Positions 8,784 through 16,268 of a stretch of DNA of 64,000 nt are shown here, one piece after another (the first letter of the stretch is position 1; every line of letters starts with the position of its first letter). This DNA is from JACKAL01 sp964400355 (lineage in GTDB: Bacteria; Bdellovibrionota; Bdellovibrionia; Bdellovibrionales; JAGQZY01). The DNA lies in the NCBI GenBank assembly GCA_964400355.1, contig CAYNTO010000011.1:1-64000 (forward strand), read 5' to 3'. The translations under genes were made by a program, and so were the position numbers. The notes beneath the pieces were generated by a model. The model was not told the DNA's origin. It was given only the letters and a program-made list of their open reading frames with translations, and ran no database searches.

Positions 8784-8825
8784 TCCGTAGCGGTGGAGGA
8801 CTGTGCTCAGCACTTCCGCTACGGA
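8784..8825. repeat. Nested inverted repeat between two leftward genes
   Basis: Perfect 10-base arms (tccgtagcgg at 8784-8793 and its complement at 8816-8825) enclose a second hairpin, gtgct-c-agcac (8803-8813). It lies after the GFA-like gene and before the start region of the secreted-protein operon. No T-run follows, so a simple terminator role is not shown. On the minus strand 8825-8811 reads tccgtagcggaagtg, the same 15 bases as at 13714-13728. Confidence 0.75.
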
Positions 8826-8838
8826 CGTGAACGGGAAT

Positions 8839-9186
8839 CTATTTGCTGCGCCCATCATATTCATGAATATTAATTTTCTTTAAATCGATGCCGTCAACAC
8901 AGCGAATGTTGATAGCCACGGTGGGGGTGCCATCGGGAGACACAGCTTTGCCAAATGGGAGGATGCCGCAGGTCTTACAGAACATGTGGTGGATCATGTG
9001 TTTGTTGAAGGTGTAATCCTTAAGGTCTTCTTTCCCGGAGATGAGTTTAAAATTGGATTCCGGTGCAAAATCAAGAAGGCTTCCCCGCATGAGGCAAATG
9101 GAGCAATTGCAGGAAATCGCATTTTCAAGATTCATATCCACTTCAAATTTTACTTTGCCGCAGTGGCAGCCGCCAGTTTGCTTCAT
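8839..9186 (-). CDS. GFA/CENP-V-fold zinc protein
   Basis: This 115-residue protein has CHCGKV near the N-terminus, CNCSIC about 25 residues later and FCKTCG after that, the zinc-binding cysteine pattern of the GFA (glutathione-dependent formaldehyde-activating) / CENP-V family. Members bind zinc; most bacterial ones have no proven substrate, so formaldehyde chemistry should not be assumed. The start at 9186 has a good ribosome-binding site (aaaggagacccc), preferred over one nine codons upstream. The SRPBCC gene ends 10 bases upstream on the same strand, so the two are likely cotranscribed under the ArsR-type regulator. Confidence 0.85.
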   Translation of the reverse strand: MKQTGGCHCGKVKFEVDMNLENAISCNCSICLMRGSLLDFAPESNFKLISGKEDLKDYTFNKHMIHHMFCKTCGILPFGKAVSPDGTPTVAINIRCVDGIDLKKINIHEYDGRSK

Positions 9187-9196
9187 GGGGTCTCCT

Positions 9197-9616
9197 TTAT
9201 TTTCTGAGGTCAATGTTGTGCAAGAGGTAAGCTCTCATGCAGGAGAGCATGTGTTGCCACCCTGAGCAGTTTTTGTAACTGGCTTTGAGGCCATCATCGC
9301 TTTTGGGCCATCCGGACTCGGTGATAGAGATCATAGTGCGGCCATCTTCGAGAGTGGAGAAGGACATTTCGGCCGTCGACAGGCCACCCGTTTCGGCGGG
9401 CCATTCAATGACAATTTTTGAATTGGGAACAATTTGGCGCACGCGCACCTTCGGCTCATGATTGCCCCACGTCCATGTGACGGTTTGGCCCTCGACAAGG
9501 GGAGCGTCGGCTTTTTCACAAAAGTAGCCAGTGATCTTTTTGGGGTTGATCACCGCATCGAAAACCTCTGCGATGGGCTTATTGATACGAGTAGTGATGG
9601 TGAACTTGGGATCCAT
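9197..9616 (-). CDS. SRPBCC (AHSA1-type) domain protein
   Basis: This 139-residue protein has the START/Bet-v-1-like fold of AHSA1 proteins: an opening ITTRINKPIAEVFDAV, a WTWGNHEPKVRVR strand region, and SGWQHMLSCMRAYL near the end, typical for the C-terminal helix. These domains bind hydrophobic ligands. The start at 9616 follows gaaaggatattt. It is divergent from an ArsR-type regulator gene 58 bases away, a pairing seen in many bacteria, and is probably repressed by it. The ligand is unknown. Confidence 0.85.
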   Translation of the reverse strand: MDPKFTITTRINKPIAEVFDAVINPKKITGYFCEKADAPLVEGQTVTWTWGNHEPKVRVRQIVPNSKIVIEWPAETGGLSTAEMSFSTLEDGRTMISITESGWPKSDDGLKASYKNCSGWQHMLSCMRAYLLHNIDLRK

Positions 9617-9656
9617 AAATATCCTTTCCAAGGTTTCGCTTGCGCACTGTTTTAAT

Positions 9657-9676
9657 ATGTTATATATTCATAACAT
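9657..9676. promoter_or_regulatory. Candidate operator between the SRPBCC and ArsR genes
   Basis: A perfect 7-base inverted repeat, atgttat-6-ataacat (9657-9663 and 9670-9676), overlaps the start codon of the ArsR-type gene and lies in the divergent promoter region. A 12-2-12-like AT-rich palindrome here is the usual kind of ArsR/SmtB-family operator; binding is inferred from position. Confidence 0.5.
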
Positions 9677-9998
9677 GAAAAAAGCCAGGGAAAATTTAAT
9701 TTGGGACGCTTTAGCCAACGACAATCGTCGCCAAATCCTTGATTTGCTCAAAGAGAAGCCCCGTACAACGGGGGAAATCGCGCTCAAGCTCAAGGGCCTG
9801 GATCGCTGCACAGTCATGCTCCATTTAGGGATTTTAACCGAGGCGGGTCTGGTTATCGCTAGACGTGAGGGCAAGTTCCGCTGGAATCACCTCAATGTAG
9901 AGCCCATTCAGCGCATCTATGAGCGCTGGTTGAGTTCCTATGCGCAGCCGGCGGCGGCATTGCTCACACGGCTCAAGGATGATTTAGAAGTGGGATGA
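9675..9998 (+). CDS. ArsR-family transcriptional regulator
   Basis: This 107-residue winged-helix protein has WDALANDNRRQILDLL at the start, TTGEIALKL as helix 2, VMLHLGILTEAGLV as the recognition helix, and ARREGKFRW as the wing. It has no metal-binding CxC motif, so it is not an obvious arsenic or cadmium sensor; such regulators beside SRPBCC genes are usually autorepressors of the pair. The ATG at 9675 is preferred because upstream frame extensions run into the divergent gene. It probably controls the SRPBCC and GFA-like genes. Confidence 0.9.
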   Translation: MKKARENLIWDALANDNRRQILDLLKEKPRTTGEIALKLKGLDRCTVMLHLGILTEAGLVIARREGKFRWNHLNVEPIQRIYERWLSSYAQPAAALLTRLKDDLEVG

Positions 9999-10007
9999 GT
10001 GTGATTA

Positions 10008-11447
10008 TTAATTAGAATCTTTTTTGTCGAGCTTTTTATGAATCTGCGCCAGTGTCTCACTTGTGGTGCGCACTTTGAGTGTGGTGCCGAGTTCGTTGTA
10101 GGATTCGGTGAGAACGCGTGTTTTGGCGCGGATGTCGCCGATAATGCCTTTGGCGGTATAGGGAATAAAGATCTCTTCGTCGGTCATGTCGCTTTCGAAG
10201 TAACTTAAGATCTTTTCGCGAAGCATTTTGATGTCGTCTTTGTTTCTGGTTTCTAAAAATATCGCATCCGGAAATTCTGTTTTTAGATCCTCTATCTGAA
10301 ACGAGTTCAGCTGGTCGCGCTTATTGAGAATAAGAAGCTGTGGGACGTCCGTGGCGCCCACCTCGTGGAGCACCGTGCGCGTGACTTCGAGCTGTGATCG
10401 AAACGAGGGGTCTGAGCCATCGACCACGAACAATAAGAGCGAGGCGTGTAAGGCTTCGTCGAGTGTGGATTTGAAGGACGCCACCAAATCGTGGGGAAGT
10501 TTTTTAATAAAACCTACGGTGTCGGAAATCAAAATCTTTGGACGGCTTTCCGGATAAAGGGCGCGAACAGTGGTGTCGAGAGTTGCAAACAGTTTATCGG
10601 CGACAAGGACTTCGCTACCGGTGAGTGCGCGCATCAGGGAGGATTTGCCCGCGTTGGTGTAGCCGACGAGAGCTACGGTGAGTTCTTTCTGGCGGCGGGC
10701 GCGGCGTATTTCGTGTTCATTGCCGATGGATTCCAGTTCGGTTTTGAGCTCTTTAATGCGATCGCGCACTTTGCGGCGATCGAGTTCCAGCTTGGTTTCG
10801 CTGGCGCCACGGCCACCACCGCCGGAGGCATCGTCGTTGCCGCCGGTTTCTCGGAGCCTTGGAGCCACATAATTGAGCCGTGCGATTTCTACTTGGATGC
10901 GCGCGGCGCGGGTTTTAGCGTGCCGGCTAAAAATCTCGATGATCACGCCGGTGCGATCAAAAACAGTGACACCTGTCGCATTTTCTAAATTGCGAATCTG
11001 TGACGGGGAGAGATCCGTGTCGACAATAACAATCTGTGCACTGCCAATGTGTTCTTTAGAGACGAGAGAATCGGTTTCAGAGTCTGTGCCCTCATCTGCG
11101 GTATCATCAAAATCCTCGTCGAAGTCATCGTCATCTTCTTTTTCAGACTCGGCCTCTTGCCATTTGACTTGCGCTTTGTGGAGCTTGCGATCAACAAGAG
11201 AACCCAGTTCCCCAGAGCCACCTGTCCACTGCGCCAACTCTTTAAGTTTGCCGGGACCAAGCACCGTCATCGCGCGATCGGAATCGCGCTTTTGAGTGAC
11301 CTGCCCAACCACGTTGTAGCCCAATGTTTTCACAAGGCGAGTGAGCTCCTTGAGAGAATTTTCCACATCGTCGGCCGAAGTTTTCGGGAGTTGAATGGCA
11401 ACTAAAACTGCATTTTTTACTGGGGGCTGGGACATCGAGATTACCAT
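10008..11447 (-). CDS. hflX: HflX-type ribosome-associated GTPase with an acidic insertion
   Basis: This 479-residue GTPase has an N-terminal HflX domain, then a G domain with GYTNAGKSS (G1, about residue 258), a Thr switch LDTT, DTVGF (G3) and NKRD (G4), and a C-terminal region. HflX rescues stalled or heat-damaged 50S ribosomes. It is about 50 residues longer than the usual protein because of an acidic stretch at about residues 97-130, rich in Asp and Glu (KEDDDDFDEDFDD), inserted in the N-terminal domain. The start is ATG; no strong ribosome-binding site is seen, and an internal ATG four codons later is possible. Confidence 0.92.
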   Translation of the reverse strand: MVISMSQPPVKNAVLVAIQLPKTSADDVENSLKELTRLVKTLGYNVVGQVTQKRDSDRAMTVLGPGKLKELAQWTGGSGELGSLVDRKLHKAQVKWQEAESEKEDDDDFDEDFDDTADEGTDSETDSLVSKEHIGSAQIVIVDTDLSPSQIRNLENATGVTVFDRTGVIIEIFSRHAKTRAARIQVEIARLNYVAPRLRETGGNDDASGGGGRGASETKLELDRRKVRDRIKELKTELESIGNEHEIRRARRQKELTVALVGYTNAGKSSLMRALTGSEVLVADKLFATLDTTVRALYPESRPKILISDTVGFIKKLPHDLVASFKSTLDEALHASLLLFVVDGSDPSFRSQLEVTRTVLHEVGATDVPQLLILNKRDQLNSFQIEDLKTEFPDAIFLETRNKDDIKMLREKILSYFESDMTDEEIFIPYTAKGIIGDIRAKTRVLTESYNELGTTLKVRTTSETLAQIHKKLDKKDSN

Positions 11448-11551
11448 CGTTTCTGTATTAGTCGATCACAGTAGCACGGATTTTCCCCCTAGAGTATCCC
11501 TAATGTATTCGTTGTATTGAGTTCCCGCGCAGATTCGTTTAATGTGGTTTC

Positions 11552-12046
11552 ATGACCGTGGATAAAAGTTCCTTTGCTGTCTTCCGAGTTGTCGCGGCGT
11601 GTATCGCGCGCGACGGTAAAGTGCATTGGCGCGAGAAGCAGTGGTTTGAGTGGTTGCTTCGCAAATATGGAGTTACGCCTGAGCAGCGATTGCAGCTCAA
11701 AGCCGATCTCAAAAACCCACCGCGCCTGGAATACATTTATACGGATATCAAAGGCATCGATGATCGATTGCGCGTGCGCGAGTTGCTCAAAAAAGCCATC
11801 AACAGAGACGGCCAGATCACATTGGGCGAACAGAATTTTTACAATGAGGTCATCGCTCTCGACAAACGCTTGCAGACTGAAACATCCGGCGATGTTCAAT
11901 TGCGCGTCCAACTTTCTGATGAAATTGCCGACGTGAATGCGCATACGGAATTTTGGAAAGACATAAAAGCCTTCAGTGAACACTGGGGACGACGGTTATC
12001 ACCGCGAGAGCTGGCGATTTGGATGTATTCTTATTGGCCTTTTTAA
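11552..12046 (+). CDS. TerB-like domain protein
   Basis: This 164-residue all-helical protein has RVVAACIARDGKVHWREKQWF near the start and INRDGQITLGEQNFYNEV in the second half. These paired 'A-DGxV/I...E' helices are the signature of TerB-like domains, which bind metal through acidic residues. There is no signal peptide and no tellurite gene cluster nearby, so the function is not defined. It is a single gene, divergent from hflX. Confidence 0.65.
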   Translation: MTVDKSSFAVFRVVAACIARDGKVHWREKQWFEWLLRKYGVTPEQRLQLKADLKNPPRLEYIYTDIKGIDDRLRVRELLKKAINRDGQITLGEQNFYNEVIALDKRLQTETSGDVQLRVQLSDEIADVNAHTEFWKDIKAFSEHWGRRLSPRELAIWMYSYWPF

Positions 12047-12086
12047 TCGCGCCGGATTGCGCCATTTTTTGCTTAATATGTAGTTT

Positions 12087-12827
12087 TCAATTCGTAAACG
12101 AAGCTCTGATAGCATCAGCAAGATATTCTTTACCTACTTCGTCGATAAGTGCGCAAAATTCTTTGTGTGTCCATTCGGTTTTCTCACTTCTATATCTGCC
12201 ATTCTTGAAGCGAAACTTTCTGGGCTGTGTTTCATTTTCATGTTTGCTAAATAAAGCGACATAGTCATAGTGCGGATCAAAACGGCCAGTAAAAGCCTCT
12301 TTGTAATTTACATGTATGTAATTTAAAAATGAATGGATTGACCGCATCGGATCTTCAAACCCTGCGGTACTACTACCTGGATGATAAAAGAGTGGCATAA
12401 TGTCGTGGTTTCCATAATAGAGTCCTTGTTGGCGTCTGAGTATGAATCGCCAATAAGACTTAAGAAAGATTCTTTCAAAATCCTTTCCATTCGTGCTAAG
12501 AGAAAAATCTTTGTTGTACCGTAGAATTCTCCCGCGCCAATTGTAAGTTAGGCTTACGTCGGACGGAGTAAAGGAATGATTCGACTCGTATTCATCGAGG
12601 TTTTCATACTGATGAATATCTATCGCTAACTTATTTCTTTCGCACAGGGCTTTTATGTCCATTGGATCCCGTATACCTGTAAAAACAATAAGGCGGGTGT
12701 GTTGTACAGGGTCAGCTTCACCATTGCGCCATTGGTCGCCTGGAATTCGTCCTTCGCAGATGCCATCGGTGAGATTGTTCTGTTGAAGAAATTTTCTCGT
12801 TATGGAAAGTAGATTCTTACGTGTCAC
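12087..12827 (-). CDS. Unrecognised second protein of an AbiGi-like cassette
   Basis: This 246-residue cytoplasmic protein is strongly basic and aromatic in the middle (SYWRFILRRQQGLYYGNHD) and contains no motif I recognise: no nucleotidyltransferase GS-D pair, HEPN RxxxxH, PIN or TIR signature. It begins with GTG overlapping the stop of the upstream gene (GTGA), so the two are translated together. Its bases are AT-rich: hand counts give 18 G/C of 60 at 12301-12360, against 32 of 60 at 18241-18300 in tamA. The likely role as effector or partner comes only from the pairing with the AbiGi-like gene. Confidence 0.7.
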   Translation of the reverse strand: MTRKNLLSITRKFLQQNNLTDGICEGRIPGDQWRNGEADPVQHTRLIVFTGIRDPMDIKALCERNKLAIDIHQYENLDEYESNHSFTPSDVSLTYNWRGRILRYNKDFSLSTNGKDFERIFLKSYWRFILRRQQGLYYGNHDIMPLFYHPGSSTAGFEDPMRSIHSFLNYIHVNYKEAFTGRFDPHYDYVALFSKHENETQPRKFRFKNGRYRSEKTEWTHKEFCALIDEVGKEYLADAIRASFTN

Positions 12828-13579
12828 TTGTTGGCTCCGAACAGCTCTGTTGTGTAAACCACGCCCACACCACTAGTTAGTAATGCGCAAAGCCTTGGAT
12901 GTTTTTTATGATCGACCATTCCGCGTTTTGGTAGCACTACAAATGCCACATCATCGACTGTGAACTCAAACTTTTCGAGAGTTCTCCATTCACGCTCTTC
13001 ATAAATATCCTCAAAGTGTTCAGAGTTCTGACCTCGATTCATTTCATCAGTACGATCTAAAAAAGTCGGGATCTTGACATATTTATTCAGAAGAATTTCT
13101 TTACTTCTTTTCTTAAACTTCCAGTCGATTTTGTCAAATGTTGACAAGTCATCAATTCCTTTAATGGGCTGATATTTCACGGGTCTAAGATCAGGCACTT
13201 TATCGACCAAGGTTTTTCTATGAAACCCAAGTCCTACATCCCCATACTTATTTAGATGCGATGCCAAGTGGTTCACTGTTATATCGCAGAAGCAAACAGC
13301 TCGTGGCTCTTTAACATTAAAAATTTTAAATTTGCTGCTATCAGGGGGGCCTAGAGGGTCGGGTGGGAAAATTAACTGACGGTCGTAATGCGGATTTTTG
13401 GGGATATAGGGTTCAAGATATCCGCCTCGCATATTCGGGTATAAATAAGATTCAAGTCTATCAATAATAGGGGAGCGGGATGGATCTCCAGATGGATGCG
13501 GACCTTTAAAGTGCCACAGGATATTCGAAATGTGTCCAATATTTTTGTAATCTAATTTTGCCGTAATGTGAGTCACCAC
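12824..13579 (-). CDS. AbiGi-like protein (abortive-infection family)
   Basis: This 251-residue protein contains AVCFCDITVNHLASHLNKYG (about 94-113) followed by DVGLGFHRKTL, and near the end EEREWRTLEKFEF. A 'FCD...H...YG...G' block followed by 'ExEWR' is what I know of the AbiGi family, first described as one half of the lactococcal AbiG phage-resistance system. The start is GTG (GTG GTG tandem) with no clear ribosome-binding site. Hand count at 13081-13140 gives 16 G/C of 60, well below the neighbours, which suggests acquisition. The assignment is by memory of the motif and needs a profile search. Confidence 0.6.
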   Translation of the reverse strand: MVTHITAKLDYKNIGHISNILWHFKGPHPSGDPSRSPIIDRLESYLYPNMRGGYLEPYIPKNPHYDRQLIFPPDPLGPPDSSKFKIFNVKEPRAVCFCDITVNHLASHLNKYGDVGLGFHRKTLVDKVPDLRPVKYQPIKGIDDLSTFDKIDWKFKKRSKEILLNKYVKIPTFLDRTDEMNRGQNSEHFEDIYEEREWRTLEKFEFTVDDVAFVVLPKRGMVDHKKHPRLCALLTSGVGVVYTTELFGANK

Positions 13580-13707
13580 TGCTATTATATTTAGTGTCTA
13601 AGCCGTATCTAATTTTTGCAGATGACCGTTTGGATGTAAAGGCAAATTATTTAGCTTAGTCAGTGCTACTTAAATCCGGTTAATTGGATAACCAGGTAAC
13701 GAAAGAC

Positions 13708-13730
13708 TTCACTTCCGTAGCGGAAGTGAA
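13708..13730. repeat. Perfect hairpin upstream of the AbiGi-like cassette
   Basis: Arms ttcacttccg (13708-13717) and its complement (13721-13730) have a 3-base loop. It is 128 bases before the cassette's first start codon, in a 277-base gene-free stretch. It shares 15 bases with the minus strand of the repeat at 8784-8825. Confidence 0.7.
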
Positions 13731-13785
13731 TAGCTGGCATCGATTACCGAACAGTATATCGGATCTACTGCCGCAAAAAGGGCAA

Positions 13786-13816
13786 TAAAAAAGGCATGCT
13801 TTTCAGCATGCCTTTT
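13786..13816 (-). terminator. Terminator of the cold-shock gene
   Basis: A 12-base perfect stem (aaaaggcatgct at 13789-13800 and its complement at 13805-13816) has a 4-base loop. The minus-strand reading ends in a T-run at 13792-13787. It lies 40 bases after the stop of the cold-shock gene. The plus-strand side also has TTTTATTTT, so it can stop transcription from both directions. Confidence 0.85.
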
Positions 13817-13856
13817 ATTTTACGATCTGCCGGTTAGGGCAAAGCGTATAAAGTAA

Positions 13857-14054
13857 TTAACGTACAACTTTAACGTTGCTGGCTTGTGGGCCTTTTTTTC
13901 CAGAAACTACTTCGAATTCAACTTTGTCGCCGTCTTTAAGTTGGGCGCCGCCTGTGTCGTTTGCGTGAACAAACACATCTTTATCACCGTTATCTGGTGT
14001 AATGAATCCGAAACCCTTGCCTGCATTAAAAAACTTAACTGTACCTTTTTGCAT
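13857..14054 (-). CDS. cspA: Cold-shock-domain protein
   Basis: This 65-residue protein is a single cold-shock domain with the RNP1-type motif GKGFGFITP and RNP2-type DVFVHAND, which bind single-stranded RNA or DNA. Its length is normal for CspA-type proteins. The ribosome-binding site (taggaagtaat) is good. It is a single gene with its own hairpin terminator. Whether it is cold-induced cannot be told from the sequence. Confidence 0.95.
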   Translation of the reverse strand: MQKGTVKFFNAGKGFGFITPDNGDKDVFVHANDTGGAQLKDGDKVEFEVVSGKKGPQASNVKVVR

Positions 14055-14273
14055 ATTACTTCCTACTTATTTTTAGTGAACGACACCGTGCCGTTCTTAA
14101 AATACACTATGAACTAAATTTTCAAGATGTCTACATTGGACTATGATCCAAAGCAAAAACTGCGATCATTGTCCATTTGGCATGCTAAATGAGCCCATTC
14201 AGCTCAAATATATTCGTTTTTGGTCCCTTTTTAAGTTCAATTTTTCGACGATGTGGATTATGGTCTCCCCCCA

Positions 14274-14543
14274 ATGGAAAATCCCGCGAACCCCAAGAAA
14301 CCCCGCACCAATAAATATCCTCCGGAGGGTGTGACTTTGGAGATGATGCTCAACGCCCTGGTGGAGCATTATGGATGGGACCGAATGAGTGCTCTTATTC
14401 GCATCAACTGCTTTGCCAATGAACCTTCGATCAAGTCCAGCCTCAAGTTCCTGCGCAAAACGCCATGGGCCAAAAATAAAGTGGTCGACCTCTACACCTG
14501 GCGCCACGAAACCGGCTGGGATCCACGCGACGACGACAAGTGA
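14274..14543 (+). CDS. VF530-family (DUF2132) DNA-binding protein
   Basis: This 89-residue protein matches the VF530 pattern: GVTLEMMLNALVEHYGW, IRINCF, SIKSSLKFLRKTPWAKNKV. A small HTH-like family named after a Vibrio structure, it is thought to bind DNA; little else is known. A GTG at 14253 would add seven residues; I chose the ATG at 14274 because the family starts there. No clear ribosome-binding site precedes either. Confidence 0.85.
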   Translation: MENPANPKKPRTNKYPPEGVTLEMMLNALVEHYGWDRMSALIRINCFANEPSIKSSLKFLRKTPWAKNKVVDLYTWRHETGWDPRDDDK

Positions 14544-14635
14544 TTCAAAGTGGCTGTCTCTTATTGAGAATCGGCGCAACTCATTGCAGTTTCCCAACGG
14601 ACATTGGAGAATAGAGATATCTGTGGGGGATATCT

Positions 14636-15862
14636 TTGAGATTGCTCATTCTTAAGCGACTTTGCAGTGCGTGGACCTCTCGTAGCCAAACACAAAAAAA
14701 ATATCACCTACTCTCTGTAGTATTGGTAAGTGTGCTAGTCCTGGTGTTTCAAAACTGCTCCGGTTACAAAACTGCCGATGTGGCGCGATTTGCAGGGCAA
14801 AACCTGGGAACGGACCTCGAAAGTGACGTGGCTCCGACAGAAGAAGATAAAAAAGACGACGCCACCGGAACCACCACGCCACCGGCTACAACCACCACAC
14901 CCGTGACCACTACACCCATGACCACGACGCCGACCACTCCCGTGGTAACTTGTAAACCCACGCGCCATTATCAGAAGTCCGTGAGCGGAAATTTTAGGTT
15001 GTCTTGCCAGTCGCCCAGCAATTATCAGCCCCTGTTTCCGGCAGTTCAGCTCAATGACACGGGCGAAGTTGTGGCCAAAGTTTCCTTTACACTGGTGCAT
15101 GACAGTTCGGTTTCCTCCAACGCCCACACCGGCATGATCAGTCTTGCGGCGGGCGCTGTGGGTGGAACGTACTTTAATAACTATGGGTATGGAGCGGTTT
15201 GTCCTGCGCAGACTGGCTCTTACCAAACGTTCGCTTATGGAAAACTTTCTGCAGGGAGTTCGAGCATAGCGATCGGAGGCCGCGCTTACGGCAATGTGGA
15301 ATGTGCAAACGGCGGCAATGCCAGTAACGTATATGTGACCAACGTTGTTATAGATGCATGGGTCGAGGATTCGGGCTGCACGGGCGACAAGAAAAAGATT
15401 TATGGTTGGAGCTATCAAAAAGAAAGTCTTCAGTTGGGTCACGACAGACCCGTCTATGCGCAAACTTCAGCGACAGCTGTGCTCAAGAAGTCCGTTGTGT
15501 TTAAAGAGGCCGCACCTGTGATCGCATTTGCGCAGAATTATGCCACGCGAACGCCAACTGCCAGCTCCGGTTTTGGTGCCGTAGTTTGTGGCGCTCAGAC
15601 GGATACGGCCGCTTCGATTTTTAACGCCGCGGGCGCGCAAACGGTTCACACCGACGTGTTCAGTGCCTCGCAGGGACAAAGTCATGTGATGTTGTCCCAT
15701 ACGAACTACCTGGCGAGCGCTTCGGCGGGCACCCACGCTTTTGACCTCTATGCAGCGGTGAACCAGGCGGTGAGTGTAGGGCACACTGTTGTGGGCATTC
15801 TCAACTCTGGGGATTCCACCATCAGTGTGATCAAGGGCCCATTCGAAGGCAAATCATGGTGA
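14636..15862 (+). CDS. FQNC-type surface lipoprotein with a Thr/Pro linker
   Basis: This 408-residue protein has a hydrophobic segment ending LVLVFQNC (lipobox, Cys about 41), a linker of Thr/Pro repeats (about 77-103), then a repetitive Gly/Ser/Thr-rich region with six cysteines that looks like two related beta-rich modules (NYGYGAVCPAQTGSYQTF and SSGFGAVVCGAQTDTAASIF). The start is unusual: TTG at 14636 after a gggggat site, with another TTG two codons later and no ATG before the signal peptide. A surface-exposed, possibly binding or adhesive role is inferred from the architecture. Confidence 0.75.
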   Translation: MRLLILKRLCSAWTSRSQTQKKYHLLSVVLVSVLVLVFQNCSGYKTADVARFAGQNLGTDLESDVAPTEEDKKDDATGTTTPPATTTTPVTTTPMTTTPTTPVVTCKPTRHYQKSVSGNFRLSCQSPSNYQPLFPAVQLNDTGEVVAKVSFTLVHDSSVSSNAHTGMISLAAGAVGGTYFNNYGYGAVCPAQTGSYQTFAYGKLSAGSSSIAIGGRAYGNVECANGGNASNVYVTNVVIDAWVEDSGCTGDKKKIYGWSYQKESLQLGHDRPVYAQTSATAVLKKSVVFKEAAPVIAFAQNYATRTPTASSGFGAVVCGAQTDTAASIFNAAGAQTVHTDVFSASQGQSHVMLSHTNYLASASAGTHAFDLYAAVNQAVSVGHTVVGILNSGDSTISVIKGPFEGKSW

Positions 15863-15919
15863 AGAACCCATGACAAGCACGGCCGTGAATCCTTTTACGA
15901 GCGCGGTCATACTTTCTAC

Positions 15920-16228
15920 ATGCGTATTCGACAAATGGGATTCTCTAGCAAACTCAAAGCTCATAAGAACATTCTTACCTTGGAAACATTGCGGTTTTTG
16001 ATCGAGTTCCTTGCGGATGGAAATGCGCGCATGGCCGCACTTCGCGCCGGCATTCCTGAGGCCTATGCCGGTCGTTATGGAGCGTGGCTCAAAAAACATC
16101 CCATTGTTCAGGCTGCGCTGGAGAACGATGTGGATGCCAATGATCTCCGCAAATTGCAAAAATCCATGCGCGACATCGAAAGCCAAATGGAAACCTGTAA
16201 AAAAATCCTCGGCATCGAGCAGCTCTAA
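15920..16228 (+). CDS. Small protein with a terminase-small-subunit-like HTH
   Basis: This 102-residue protein has in the middle NARMAALRAGIPEAYAGRYG followed by LKKHPIVQAAL. This is the 'A-R-AG-S/P-...-L..P.v..a' helix-turn-helix known in phage terminase small subunits. The end is a charged coiled-coil-like helix. No large terminase, portal or other phage gene lies near, so it is a stand-alone DNA-binding protein or a phage remnant. It is 57 bases after the lipoprotein gene. Confidence 0.6.
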   Translation: MRIRQMGFSSKLKAHKNILTLETLRFLIEFLADGNARMAALRAGIPEAYAGRYGAWLKKHPIVQAALENDVDANDLRKLQKSMRDIESQMETCKKILGIEQL

Positions 16229-16268
16229 TAGGGTTGGACTTTCTTGCGACTTTCTTTAAACTGAAAGC

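Noticed and set aside
14735..15463. Antisense open frame in the FQNC lipoprotein gene
   Set aside because: Low-complexity translation from a repetitive Thr/Pro gene; shadow of the real gene.
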